NCBI GenBank assembly: GCA_964632945.1
Contig: CAZWCX010000013.1
Span: 23,499-87,498 of the forward strand
Direction of reading: 5' to 3'
Source of the DNA: CAZWCX01 sp964632945
GTDB taxonomy: Bacteria; Planctomycetota; MHYJ01; WSZJ01; CAZWCX01
Length of the DNA: 64,000 nucleotides
In this document: positions 16,880 to 27,700 of the stretch, one piece after another
How the letters are laid out: each line of letters begins with the position of its first letter
Numbering within the stretch: the stretch's first letter is position 1
Program-made: the position numbers and the translations under genes
The notes under the pieces: model-generated
Seen by the model: only the letters and a program-made list of their open reading frames with translations
Database searches by the model: none
Told to the model about the DNA's origin: nothing

Positions 16880-17668
16880 TCAGCGATTCTGCTTCGGCGG
16901 ACGCGGCGCCTCGATCCGCCAGCGCCCGTCCTCGAATCGGGCGTCCTCGGGGAAACCCTGCGTGTTCTCCGCCTCATAGAGGATCCGCATCCGTCCTGAC
17001 CCGGCGCGCTCGAAACGGACGCGTTCGAGGACCCCGGCGGCCAGGCCGACCGAGGAGAGCGCGCGACCGCGCCACTGGTCTTCCACGTCCTTTCCCGCCG
17101 CGGCCTCCCGCGCCTTCAGCCCATCGACCGACTCGAAATAGTACGGCAGCATGTCGAGCATGAATCGGCGTCCCTCGGGCGCAATCCGCTCGAGATGCGA
17201 CCCGTCGTGAAGCAGGATGCGACCGGTCAAGCCGTACCCGGCGAGCGTGGTTTCCATCCGCGCAAGTTTCTCCTGCAACCGCTGCATCTCCGCCTTGCCC
17301 CTCGCGTTCGGGGCGCCGCCGAGCTGGTCATGCAGGTAATCCGCGAGCCCCGCGAACCCTGCACCGGCCGCCTCCTCGGCCCCGATCATCCATCCGAACC
17401 ACGCGGCACCCCGTTGCGTCAGCGCCTCGGACGCATCGGCCATGTGCTCATCGCAGCCCATCATCCGGTCGAAACAGGCTCGCAGCGCGCGCTCCAGGGC
17501 GTAGCGCACCGCCACCTCGTCGTCGCTGATCTCCGGCAGCAGTTGCGGGGGCGGCGCCGAACGTCGAACCCCGGGCGAAACCGCACGCGCCGGTTCGTGC
17601 GCCGCTCGCGCAGGGGGGGGCGCGATCGGGTCGTCCGGCCCCTCGACGGCGGCGGAGCGGGGGAGCAC
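16880..17668 (-). CDS. Hypothetical protein
   Basis: 262 residues, GTG start at 17668. The first 45 residues are Pro/Ala-rich and poorly constrained, so the start could lie further in. A mostly helical central part (ISDDEVAVRYALERALRACF, GAEEAAGAGFAGLADYLHDQ, AEMQRLQEKLARMETTLAGY) is followed by a beta-rich end: GRILLHDGSHLERIAPEGR, RMRILYEAENTQGF and DARFEDGRWRIEAP. The late section reads like a small lipocalin- or SnoaL-type sheet, but I do not recognise a family. It has a preceding membrane protein gene 36 bases upstream on the same strand, so the two likely form an operon. Confidence 0.65.
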   Translation of the reverse strand: MLPRSAAVEGPDDPIAPPPARAAHEPARAVSPGVRRSAPPPQLLPEISDDEVAVRYALERALRACFDRMMGCDEHMADASEALTQRGAAWFGWMIGAEEAAGAGFAGLADYLHDQLGGAPNARGKAEMQRLQEKLARMETTLAGYGLTGRILLHDGSHLERIAPEGRRFMLDMLPYYFESVDGLKAREAAAGKDVEDQWRGRALSSVGLAAGVLERVRFERAGSGRMRILYEAENTQGFPEDARFEDGRWRIEAPRPPKQNR

Positions 17669-17704
17669 GGCATCCGGTCGTCCCGCGACCGGCCGAGGAG
17701 ACCC

Positions 17705-18142
17705 TCACCCCTTGCTGCGCGGAGGCTCCGGAATCGTTCCGCGCACCCGATCGGACTCCGGCCGCCCCGGCCCGGCTCCACTCAAGGCCAATCGCAGCAC
17801 CCCCGCGCCTGCCGTCACGATGCGCCCCGGGTGAATGCGCGGCTGAAGCCAGAGCAGTCCGACCAGCAACAACCCGTTCCAAAAGGCGATGACCTTGCCC
17901 ACCAGCGGCAACCAATCGACCCGACCTCCGGTTCGGCGACGATGGTCCGCCCCCAGGCTGACGGCCAAGGCGAATGGAAAGACCACGAGTCCCGCGGCCA
18001 GACCCACCAGGACCCCGATCGCCGTCCAGCGCGAAACCGGCAGGGGAAGCGAGGCCACCCACGGACCCACCTCGCTGCACGCCACCGTCACGGCGGCCGC
18101 CGCGGTCGCCAGCGCCACACCCATCCAGCCCAGTCCCGCCAT
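17705..18142 (-). CDS. Small hypothetical membrane protein
   Basis: 145 residues from an ATG preceded by GGAGGGAAC. Three hydrophobic stretches are visible at about residues 5-25, 41-62 (AIGVLVGLAAGLVVFPFALA) and 80-100 (KVIAFWNGLLLVGLLWL). The C-terminus is short, basic and Pro-rich. No recognised family. It is the first gene of a probable two-gene unit with the 262-residue protein downstream. Confidence 0.65.
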   Translation of the reverse strand: MAGLGWMGVALATAAAAVTVACSEVGPWVASLPLPVSRWTAIGVLVGLAAGLVVFPFALAVSLGADHRRRTGGRVDWLPLVGKVIAFWNGLLLVGLLWLQPRIHPGRIVTAGAGVLRLALSGAGPGRPESDRVRGTIPEPPRSKG

Positions 18143-18602
18143 GGTCGTTCCCTCCACCGGTTCCCGGCCAGGTCCCCATCCGCTCGACCCCGCCCGGGCC
18201 ATTCCGGATACGCAAGCCGCATACCCCGATTCCCCGGCCCCCGCCCGGCCGCGGTCGGTCCGGGATCCAGCGCCCGGCAACACCGCAAATCTTGCAAGAT
18301 CAGCACTTTGTGAGATCGCGAATTCGGAGAGCCCGTCCGTCCCCCGGGAAATGCGCCGCCGCCGGCGTTGCTCAGGGAAGGAGCAGGTACGCAGGACAGC
18401 GCATTCTCCGTCGGCGGGCGCCCCCCACGCCGGGCAGGGGAGCGGGATCCGGACCATTGGCTGGCGCGAAAGCAGGCCTGGGCGCCGGACCGCGCCGATC
18501 GGTTCGATGACGGAGAAGTCGACGGCGCGTGGCAGAAGGAGCGGATCCAAAAGGGGGAGTGACGGCGCGACTCCCCCCGCGACGCCCACACTTCGGTGAT
18601 CC
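18143..18602. other. Intergenic region with a 12-bp palindrome
   Basis: No gene is supported. ATCTTGCAAGAT at about 18289-18300 is a perfect 12-bp palindrome in an unusually AT-rich patch. It lies about 150 bases upstream of the small membrane protein gene, a plausible operator position. No good promoter pair is evident around it. Confidence 0.35.
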
Positions 18603-21600
18603 TTAATCCTCCCCTCCGAACAGGTCCTTGAGGAAGTCCCCCGCCCGGTCGATCAGGGCGCCCTTCGCCGCCTCCGCGATGGCCCCGCCGAAGTCCAGCA
18701 CGGGCTGCTCGATCGTCCCGCGCACCGGTACCCGGAGCCCCTGCCCAAGCAACTTCTCGAGCGTGGGGTTCATGGCCACGAGCGTGGGGGTGATCGGCAC
18801 CTCCATCATCATGTCCAGCCGCTGGTCGAAGTAGATCGAGCCCGAGAACTTCATGTCCAGTCCCTGCAGGAACACCCGGAAGAGGTCGTACGAAACCCGT
18901 CCATCGCCGATCACGAAACTCTCGCACGTCGCTTCCCCCGGTGCTCCCGAGTCCCCTTCGCCCAGGAAGCTCAGGATGTTGCCCAGAAGCATGGATCCGC
19001 TGAGCTGCAGGTCTCGCACGTGCAATCGCCCCGACCCGGTCAGCGCCCGTTCCGCCGCGCGCGTCGGATCCTCATCCCCGGGCAACGCCCCCGCCCACCG
19101 CGCCTCCACGCTCATCCCGGCGAGGCCGGTCAGCCTCCCTCCTCCCTCCACGAGGTGGAACAGCGGATGCAGCTTCTCCAACAACCGGGCGGTCTTCTCG
19201 TTGATCACGATACCCTGCGCGGAGACCGAAGCGCGGCTGGTCGGCCGCGCAGCCTCGTCCCGGAGGTCGAGCCCCGCCGTGACGTCGATGCGGCCCCGGT
19301 CGTCCGTCTCGAACGGCGCCCGGAGCGATAGCATGCCGCGGTCGAGGGTCGCATCCATCGGCCCACGCACGCGAATCCCCAGATGTTCGTACGCCTCCAA
19401 CCGCGTCCCCAGCCGGCCCGTCAATTCCGTTGCCGTCAGCCTCCCGGCCAGGTTCAGCGTGAGGCGCTGTTCCGCCTCGCCGACGAATTCCCCCGGAACG
19501 AACAGCGCCAGCAACGGCGCCGAACGTCCGGGCGAATAGTGGACGTCGATGGCAACGTCCTGCAACAGGGCGTTTCGGTCGTAGGAGTGGATCGTCCCGC
19601 GGACGACGCCGCGGGCGAAGCTCGTCCTCCAGTCCCCTTTGCCGATCCGGATCGTCTTCCCCTTACGATCCAGGATCAGCGCGGCCTGCAGGGCGAACGA
19701 CGGATCCGAGAACACCTGATCCCCTTTCCGAATCGTGAGCCGCGCGACTTCCAGGTCGCCGGATCCTCGCATCACGTCCGCGCCGGCGATCGATCCGCGC
19801 AGCGAAAACCGGCCGTCGACGTGCATCTCGGGGGACAAGTCGAGGAACCCGGCCGCCTGCGCAAGTTCCCCCTCGCCCGCAAAGCCGAGATCGGCCGACT
19901 CGTCCGCGTAGGTCCCCTTGAGTTCGAACCATCCCCCGCGGGTCGCGGCCCGCACCTTGTGGAGAGCAACCACGTCTCCGAAGTCCACGTCGAAGGCGAG
20001 GCGCACGTCCCGGTGTACCTTCCCCTCGAGGTGGAGCTCCGGTCCGGACAACTCCCCGCGCAGCCGGACCCGGTCTTCCGCCCGGGTCGACTCCACGCGT
20101 CCGTTCAGCAATCTCCCGCCGAGCCCGAGTTCTCCGAGGAAGAGGCCGTACCGGCGCTGAATCATCGACGGATCCAGGACAACCCGCGCGGACCCTTCGG
20201 CAGGCGGACCCGTCGCGTCCAACGTCAGGCCGGGACCGAGGATCGTCCATCGCTCGATGCGGTCCTCGACCCGGTGCAGGGTCCCCGCGAACCGGAGGTC
20301 GCGGGTCGTACGGCCTTCGTAGATCGCTTCCGTCACCACGACTTCCCCCTCCGCCATGAGGTTCGGCCGCCCGCCGCCGGTCAGGGTCGCGACCATCGAG
20401 CACTGCACCGGACCCATTCTTCCCTGCAACGTCTCTCCGCCGTCCCGGCGGATCAGGACCGCCGGAATCGACAGATCGACCGACGCCTTCGTGACCTCGC
20501 CGATCCGAATCGCGTTCCCCCGCGCGGCGATGCGCCCCGGGATCTCCAATCCGCGCGGCAACGGGTCGCCGCCCGCCAGTCGGGCGGCCAGCCCTTCGAC
20601 CTGGAAGTCCAGCGTCCGGCGTTCCCCGGAGAGCACGCCCGACGCGGTCGCGGATCCTCCGGCCACCGTCACTCGCGCCTGCCGGATCTCGAGCGGGTCG
20701 CCGAGGAGGAGGTCGAACTCCGTCCGCAGTTCGCGATAGCGTCGATCCAGGATGACCAGTTCCGGTCCCTCGATCCACCCGCTCACCGACCAGCGCTCGC
20801 CGGCGGCCAGATCGACGATCCCCCGCAGCGGCTCGCCGGCGAGTTCGAACTCGCCCAGCAGGGACGCCAGGCCGCGCTGGAACGGAACCGGGTCGATCTC
20901 GACCGCCGCGCGGAGTTTCTTCCAGGGTCCGGCGCCTTCGATCCGCAGCCCCGGCCCTTCCAACCAGAGGACGGCGACCTCCTCCGCCGATCCGTTCGTC
21001 CGGCCGGTGACAACGAGGTCACGCAGGGTCCGCCCTTCCTGCACCCACTCCGCCACTTCGAGACGGTGAGCGAGATCGAGCGACGGCGCTTCGCCCGGCT
21101 TCACCTCGCCCCGGGAAGCCAGGGTCAAGGTCCGGACGCTCGTCTCGGCCCCCCCCGGCTCGCCGGTGCGGGACGCGGAAGAGACGACCGCCTCGGGAAC
21201 CTTCGCCGTCAGGCTCACCGCGTACGACGGACCGCTCCCGGCAATCGCACCGCTCAGCTCGACTCGGCCGGAGATGCGTCGCTCCGACGAGGGGGCGAGC
21301 AGATGAACCAACCGATCGAGGTCCGCGTCCCCCGATAACTCGAAATCACGACGCCGGTCGTCGAGCCGCCCCCGGGCTACCAGGCGACCGACCGAACTTT
21401 CCACCCGGGCGCGATGGACGAGGATCCCTTCCCCGAGGGTCACGTCGAGCTGTACGAGCGGATCCTGAAACCGCGTCTCGCCGAGGCGAATCTCCCGACC
21501 GCCCCAGTCCGTCACGAGCCTCCGCTTGCGCGTCTTCAAATCGGTGGTGAGCGTGGCCTCCCCGCGGAGCAGCGCGCCTTCGAGCGCGACGGGCAGCAGG

Positions 21601-23486
21601 GCCCCCAGCGCCTGCCCGAAGGCCTCCGGCTCCATCTCGATCGTGGCCGTGAGCCCGTCCACCGTGCCCGATCCGTGGATCGACAGTCCCGGCGAAGTCA
21701 GGACGAGCCGCTCCGTGCGGGCCCCGACCCGTCGGAATTCCACGTCCACGCCGACCCCCCGCGCCGTGCGACCCTCGAGCGTGATCGCGGCGATCGCCGT
21801 TCGCTGGACGCCTTCCAGTCCGATCTCTTCGTCGAGTTCGAGCAGGGCATCGCCCTCCGAGTCCAGCTCGATCGGGCCGACCGGTCCGATGGTGACCTCC
21901 CGGAACTTCATCGCGTCGCGCACGCGGATCCCCGCTTCCGCGGACTCCGCCTCGCCGGACGCCTCGATCCGGCCGGCCAGCGCGGGGGCTTCCTCGAGGA
22001 AGAGGGCGAGCCGCTGCGAGAGCGCATCGAGGTCGGCGTGGATGCGGTACGTCGCCGAGGCCGAATCCCGGCTCAGTCGGCCGTGCGCCGTTGCCGTCAC
22101 CGGCGTGGAATCGACGGCCAGTGCGGTGACCTCCAGGGAACGCGCCTCCCCGTCGAACTCCAGGTCGGCATCCATCGTGATTTTCTCATCGATCGGCGTG
22201 CGCGCGCCGGTTGCGTCCACCGCCACGGGATCGTCGACGAGGAGATTCGCCTTGAGGCTCCCCCGGCGGCCGACCGCGCGAAAGGTCCCCTCCGCGCGCA
22301 GTCGGCCGTCCAGGAGACTCCCGGCCTTCATCCGCAGCAGGCCGCGAAGAACCCGGCTCGAGGCCTGCAAGTCGCTCTCCGCGGTCAGGCTGCCCTCCAC
22401 CGACTCCCCCCGGCCGAAGTCCGCGCGGGCCTGCAGGCGCAGGGCCCCCCCCGAGGTCACCGAGACGTCCGCGCGTCCGACTCGTTCGGGATCGATCGTG
22501 ACCGACGTGGTCACCTCGACCGGCGGGAATTGCAGCGGCTCCGTTCCGGATCCGGTCCGCCTGGCCGTCAGGCCGTCGACCGTCCAGTGATCGGCGCCGC
22601 TCGCCTCCGGGAATCGGCCGATTCGCCATTCGCCCGCGGCAGTCAGGACGCCGCCGAGATCCGCGAGGTCGGTCCAGAGGGCGGCGGCGGCCTCCAAGCC
22701 GGAGAGTGCGACCGCATCCAGGGCGTACCGGATCCGACCGGAGGGAGCGATGCGGCCCTCGCGCGCGAGGGTCACGTCGGCCTCCACCCGCCCGTCTCCC
22801 CCGCCGGCCAAGGTGAACTCGAGCTCCAACCGGGCCTCCCGGTCGAGTGCGGGCAGCGAAGCCGACGCCCGGATCGCCTCGATCCGGGTGGAACTCCCTC
22901 CGTCTTCGAGAATGATTGCGGCGTCCTCGATACGCACGTCGGCGCGGAGGACGGGAAGCGGAGACTGAGGACCGGGCGGCTGCGGTACGGATTCTCCGCG
23001 CGATTCGCCGCCGACGTCCACTCCGGCGCCCCCGCCGGCGTCCACGACCGCTTCCGGCGCGCGATCGAGCAGATGTTCCAGATTCGTCCGACCGTCGTCT
23101 TCCCGGCGGACGTGAAGGATCGGCCGCTCGATCACGACCGCGACCTCCACGGGACCGCCCCAGAGGGCGCCCCACGCCAGGTCGATCCGGGTCGCGGGGA
23201 GATCCAGGATCGGGGGACCGTCCGCGCGCCGGATCTTCACGTTCCGGAGCACGACCCGCCCGGACCACGAAACGTCCACCGCCCCGATCTCGGAGGTTCC
23301 ATCCAGTCGTTCCGCGGCGACTTCCCGCAGACGCGATTCCGCGATCCGCGCCGCCACGATCGGGGCGATGAGATAGACCGCCACGCCCAGGATTCCGAGC
23401 ACGACCAGCACGCGGGTCGTCCAGCGTCGAAGGGGACGTCGCCGGCGCGCGCCGCCGGACGATCCCGAGGGTCTTTCCTGCGCCAT
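18603..23486 (-). CDS. Giant AsmA/TamB-like envelope protein
   Basis: 1627 residues from ATG 23486, preceded by GGGGAGGTGG. A basic N-terminus is followed by one membrane helix (about 23-45, VLVVLGILGVAVYLIAPIVA), then an AsmA-type start (ESRLREVAAERLDGTSEIGA, DVSWSGRVVLRNVKI). The rest is a long, repetitive beta-structure of the kind that forms a bridge-like groove across the periplasm. It ends in an AsmA-like C-terminal block (GLDMKFSGSIYFDQRLDMMM, VPVRGTIEQPVLDFGGAI). Related proteins are implicated in outer-membrane lipid transport or barrel assembly, and this fits a diderm cell. The length is at the long end for the family. It is apparently monocistronic. Confidence 0.85.
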   Translation of the reverse strand: MAQERPSGSSGGARRRRPLRRWTTRVLVVLGILGVAVYLIAPIVAARIAESRLREVAAERLDGTSEIGAVDVSWSGRVVLRNVKIRRADGPPILDLPATRIDLAWGALWGGPVEVAVVIERPILHVRREDDGRTNLEHLLDRAPEAVVDAGGGAGVDVGGESRGESVPQPPGPQSPLPVLRADVRIEDAAIILEDGGSSTRIEAIRASASLPALDREARLELEFTLAGGGDGRVEADVTLAREGRIAPSGRIRYALDAVALSGLEAAAALWTDLADLGGVLTAAGEWRIGRFPEASGADHWTVDGLTARRTGSGTEPLQFPPVEVTTSVTIDPERVGRADVSVTSGGALRLQARADFGRGESVEGSLTAESDLQASSRVLRGLLRMKAGSLLDGRLRAEGTFRAVGRRGSLKANLLVDDPVAVDATGARTPIDEKITMDADLEFDGEARSLEVTALAVDSTPVTATAHGRLSRDSASATYRIHADLDALSQRLALFLEEAPALAGRIEASGEAESAEAGIRVRDAMKFREVTIGPVGPIELDSEGDALLELDEEIGLEGVQRTAIAAITLEGRTARGVGVDVEFRRVGARTERLVLTSPGLSIHGSGTVDGLTATIEMEPEAFGQALGALLPVALEGALLRGEATLTTDLKTRKRRLVTDWGGREIRLGETRFQDPLVQLDVTLGEGILVHRARVESSVGRLVARGRLDDRRRDFELSGDADLDRLVHLLAPSSERRISGRVELSGAIAGSGPSYAVSLTAKVPEAVVSSASRTGEPGGAETSVRTLTLASRGEVKPGEAPSLDLAHRLEVAEWVQEGRTLRDLVVTGRTNGSAEEVAVLWLEGPGLRIEGAGPWKKLRAAVEIDPVPFQRGLASLLGEFELAGEPLRGIVDLAAGERWSVSGWIEGPELVILDRRYRELRTEFDLLLGDPLEIRQARVTVAGGSATASGVLSGERRTLDFQVEGLAARLAGGDPLPRGLEIPGRIAARGNAIRIGEVTKASVDLSIPAVLIRRDGGETLQGRMGPVQCSMVATLTGGGRPNLMAEGEVVVTEAIYEGRTTRDLRFAGTLHRVEDRIERWTILGPGLTLDATGPPAEGSARVVLDPSMIQRRYGLFLGELGLGGRLLNGRVESTRAEDRVRLRGELSGPELHLEGKVHRDVRLAFDVDFGDVVALHKVRAATRGGWFELKGTYADESADLGFAGEGELAQAAGFLDLSPEMHVDGRFSLRGSIAGADVMRGSGDLEVARLTIRKGDQVFSDPSFALQAALILDRKGKTIRIGKGDWRTSFARGVVRGTIHSYDRNALLQDVAIDVHYSPGRSAPLLALFVPGEFVGEAEQRLTLNLAGRLTATELTGRLGTRLEAYEHLGIRVRGPMDATLDRGMLSLRAPFETDDRGRIDVTAGLDLRDEAARPTSRASVSAQGIVINEKTARLLEKLHPLFHLVEGGGRLTGLAGMSVEARWAGALPGDEDPTRAAERALTGSGRLHVRDLQLSGSMLLGNILSFLGEGDSGAPGEATCESFVIGDGRVSYDLFRVFLQGLDMKFSGSIYFDQRLDMMMEVPITPTLVAMNPTLEKLLGQGLRVPVRGTIEQPVLDFGGAIAEAAKGALIDRAGDFLKDLFGGED

Positions 23487-23929
23487 GGATCCACCTCCCC
23501 AACAGTGGAGGATCCCGGTCGCGGGGCCGACGAGCCTGCTCCCCGAGCCGGGACTCCGGAGCCGCGAGGAGATCGCGCGCGCCTGTGCGCCGAAGCGACC
23601 GTCGCCGGACACCGGACTCCGCCCGGTAGGCGTCCCGCCGGGATCGATCCACCGGCCCGGGCGGCCGCGGCACGGCAGCCCGGGCATGATCCGGTTATCC
23701 TCGCGCTCGGTGTGTCCGCGACCGCGGGGCGCGCCGTCGGCGCCGGCCCACGCGGATCTCGCGATCGCGAGGAGGAAGGGCCGACTTCCCGGCGTCGCCG
23801 GAAAATCGGCTCGTACGATCCAGGATACCAGAATCCGGCGCCGCGCGGGGAGCGCATCGGGGAGGATCCGCGAGGAATGCGCCGGCCGGGAGACGACACG
23901 GGCGGGCGCCCGAACGGCCCCGGCGAAGG
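23487..23929. other. Intergenic stretch, nothing recognised
   Basis: About 440 bases between two minus-strand genes. No coding frame, RNA fold or promoter pair was convincing. Confidence 0.4.
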
Positions 23930-24565
23930 TCAACTCGTCGGAAGCTTCTTTTTCAGCGCCTCCAGGATCTCGTCCGCCTTCGCCTGGTCGAACAGTTGCG
24001 GCGAGAATTCCGCCAGTTCCACGGCGCCTCCTGCTCCCGCGACGTGCCACACCAGCTTCAGGCTCCGCAGGTGGTGTTTCATCCCGGAGTCCTTGGCCTC
24101 CTTTGAGTCGATCCAGGCCTGCGCCGCATCGCGGGTGACGAACACGTCCTGCAGGTAGCGAAACGTCCCGTCCCCGAAGGAGCTCTCGTAGGGGTCCTCG
24201 TAGAGGACGTACCAGACCGGGACCGACCCGCCGGGCGCCCCGCTCACCCAACGGACCAGGCCGCGATCCTGCAGGAGCCCGTGCCGTTGCAGGGCGAAGT
24301 TGTCTTCCCATCGGACCGACGTCACTGCGGGGACCGGGGGAAGCGGTGGGAGGCGACCGATCTCGTCGGCATCAAGGCGCCTCGACTTGTAGTTCGCGTA
24401 GGTCTCCTGGTGGCAGGAATCCCAGACCTTGTCGTTGGCGGGGTGGTAGGTCCAGACCCGGGCGCGGGAGTCGAGCCGGAAGAGCCCCCGACTCCCCATC
24501 GTGCCCAGAAACACGTAGATGCAGCCGTCACGCTCGCAGTAGTCGGTTCCGCCCGGTTCGGTCAT
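23930..24565 (-). CDS. Hypothetical protein
   Basis: 211 residues; ATG at 24565 preceded by GGAGGGG. No signal peptide or membrane helix. The N-terminal part has a beta-propeller-like or repeat-free WD-type feel (GCIYVFLGTMGSRGLFRLDS, ARVWTYHPANDKVW). A compact, aromatic-rich region follows (VPVWYVLYEDPYESSFGDGT, FRYLQDVFVTRDAAQAWIDS). The C-terminus is a charged helix (DEILEALKKKLPT). I do not recognise the family. It is divergent from the kinase at 24785, with 219 bases between the starts. Confidence 0.7.
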   Translation of the reverse strand: MTEPGGTDYCERDGCIYVFLGTMGSRGLFRLDSRARVWTYHPANDKVWDSCHQETYANYKSRRLDADEIGRLPPLPPVPAVTSVRWEDNFALQRHGLLQDRGLVRWVSGAPGGSVPVWYVLYEDPYESSFGDGTFRYLQDVFVTRDAAQAWIDSKEAKDSGMKHHLRSLKLVWHVAGAGGAVELAEFSPQLFDQAKADEILEALKKKLPTS

Positions 24566-24784
24566 GGGCCCCTCCTGCCCGTGGATCTATCCGATTGGCG
24601 GCGGGATCGCAAGAGATCCTGCCGGCGCGGACGCGCGCTCCGCCTGGGGTGCGCCGCGGAGCGGTCGAACCGGAGGGCTCGGGCCGCCCGGACCGCCGGA
24701 TCGGGCCGCGCGAAGGCCCCCAATCCGTACTGGCGGGACCTTCTCCGGTCGGGTAGGCTATCTCCCGGTTCCGGGAGAAGCAAT

Positions 24785-27700
24785 ATGGATACGGTGCCCG
24801 ACCATCCCACGCCTCCGGTCTCGCCGCCGTCGCCCTCGGAGTTTCCGCAGCGGCCGAGCGCCGAGATTCGGACGATGGTGGCCGGAGAATCCCCCGCCGC
24901 GGCGGTCGAATCCATGGCGGCCGGCAGCCGCCTCGGCCGATACGAGATCCGCGAGGAACTCGGCCGCGGCGGAATGGGGATCGTCTATCTGGCCTGGGAC
25001 ACCCAGCTGAAACGGGAGGTGGCCCTCAAGCTCCTGGCGAGCGGGGGCGGTCTCCTGCTCGAACAGGTGAAGCGGTTCCACCGCGAGGCCGAGGCCGCGG
25101 CCCGGTTGTCCCATCCCCACATCGTCGCAACCTACGATGTCGGGGTCGCGGACGGCCATCACTTCTTCACGATGGAGGTGATCACCGGCGGCAGCGTGAG
25201 CGACCGCCTGCGCACGGAAAAGCGCCTGCGCCCGCATGAGGCGATGCGCTTCGTCCTCGAGGCGGCGGACGGGGTCCATCATGCGCACGGCCTGGGGATC
25301 GTCCACCGCGACCTCAAACCGGAGAACCTGCTCCTCGACGGGTCGGGGAAGGTGAAAGTATCGGACTTCGGTCTGGCGCGGATCCTGTCCGAGCCGGGGC
25401 TCGAGCGGCTGACGCGCACGGGCGCGGTCATGGGCACGCCCACCCACATGGCGCCGGAGCAGGCGGAAGGAGACGTCGGCGCCATCGACGCCCGGACCGA
25501 CGTCTACAGCCTCGGGTCGATCCTGTACGAACTGACCACCGGCCGAACCCCGTACTCGGGGACCAGTCCGATGGAGATCCTCTTTCACAAGGTGGCGCGC
25601 GACCCGATCCCCCCCCGGCGGCTCGACCCGGACCTCGCGCCCGACGTGGAGACGATCATTCGAAAAGCGATGGAGCGCGAGCCCGCGGCGCGATACGCAT
25701 CGGCGCGAGCGCTGGCCGACGACCTGGGCCGATGCCTGGAAGGGAAGGTGATCCTGGCGCGCCCCGCGAGCGGGCTTTACCGGGCGTGGAAGTGGACCTC
25801 CCGCAATCGCCTGGCCACCGCGGCCCTCGCCGCCGCGGGGCTGGCGCTGATGATTTCGTCCGTGTGGATGTCGGTCGAGTCGGGCCGTCGGGCCGCGGCG
25901 CAGCAGGAGCGCGAGGAATCGGAACGGCGCGCGGCCGAACTGCGGAAACGCGCCGAGGAGTCGCGCCGGTCGGTGATCGAGCAGTTGCGGACAGTCTCGG
26001 CCGTCTCGCTGGCCGCGGTGCTCGAATTGCGCCGGGAAGGGATCCTGCGCGGACGAGACACGTTCGCCGCCCACTTGACCGCCGCCTTCGAACGCGCGTC
26101 GCGGGAGGCGCCCGAGCTCGCGGAGCCCCATTTCCACATGGCGCGGCTGAAGCGCGCGATGCTGGAGTGGGACGCCGCCCTGGGCTTCGCCCGGGAGGCG
26201 CTGGCGCGGGAACCCGACCATGTCCTCGCGCGCTATGAGCACGCCCTCCTGTCGGCGCGCCGTCTGACGATCCGCATCGCCGCCCTGCGCGAGGCATGGA
26301 TGCGCCGGGAAGGTGCGCGCCTGGTCGCCGGAGGACACCTGCAGACGGGCGGACTCGCCGCGGGGGAGGTGCGGACTCCGCCGCCCGCATCCGAGTTCAT
26401 CGGCGAGGATGCCGAGGCCCGCGCCCTCCGGCAGTCGATCGACGCGGATGTGGCCGAGTTGGAGCGTTCGTCGGGGACCGGGGACGCCCTCCCGGCCGGT
26501 CGACTGGACGCGATCCGCGGCCTGACCATCCTCTACGCCGCCCCCTCCGCCGACGACCTCGCGGCCGCCCGGGGCCACCTGGAGCGCGCCCTGGCCGCCG
26601 AACCCCGTCTGGAGGAGGCCATCGAGGGCCTGGCCCAGCTCGAACTCGCCCTCGGCAACCCGGAGGGCGCCATCGCCGCCTTCACCCGCGGCCTCGAATC
26701 GGATCGGGGATACCTCCCCCACTGGCTCGGCCGGGCGGGCGCGCACCTGACGCGCAGTGAACGACGCTCCGGCGCCGGCGAGGATCCCCGCGATGCCTGC
26801 CGCCTGTCCATCGCCGACTACGGGCGCGCCCTCGAGTTCGACGCCGGACTGGCGGAGGCCTGGATCGGCCGGGCCAGCGCCTGGATCAACCTCGCCGTCG
26901 CCGTCGAGGAACGCGGCGAGGATCCTTCGGAATGCCACGTGCGCGCGGAGGAAGACCTTTGCCGCGCCGTCGAGCTCGAATCCGGGGCCGCCGGGCCGTA
27001 CATTCGCCGCGCGCTCGCCCGCGCCAACGCCGCCGGTTCGCAGCAACGCCGCGGCGGAGTCCCGGAACCGCTCTACGCCAAGGCGCTGGAGGATTACGAC
27101 CGGGCGGCCGAACTCGCCCCGGACGTGGTCGAGACATTTCTCGGCCGGGCCGGCGTGCGCCTCAACTGGGGAAATCACGCCGGCGCACGCGGCCTCGATC
27201 CACGGGAGTTCTACCAGGCCGCCGACGCCGATTTCGCCCGTGCCCTGGAGCTGTCGCCCGCCGCCGCCGATACCTGGATCCACCGCGGTCTCCTCCGCAT
27301 CAATTGGGGCGTGGCGGATCGCCAGCGCGGCGTCGATCCGGAAGCACGGTACGCCTCCGCCCAGGCCGACCTGGATCGCGCCCTCCAACTCGCCCCTTCC
27401 TCGTGGCTGGCCTGGCTTCGTCGCGGCATGCTCGCCGCCAACCTGGCCCTGCACCGCGAGGACCGCGGCCGCGACGCCCGTGATACCTTCGCCGCCGGAC
27501 TCCGGGACCTCACCCGGGCGGTCGACCTCAACCCCACCGCCGTGGAGGCGTGGGTCCGACGCGGGATGCTCCTCCTGAACTGGGGCGCGATCCAGCGGGC
27601 GCGCGGCGGGGATCCGACCGAGCTCTATCGCCGCGCCGAAGCGGACTTCGAGCAAACGATCGCGCGCAATCCGCAATCGACCGAAGGTTGGGTGCATCGG

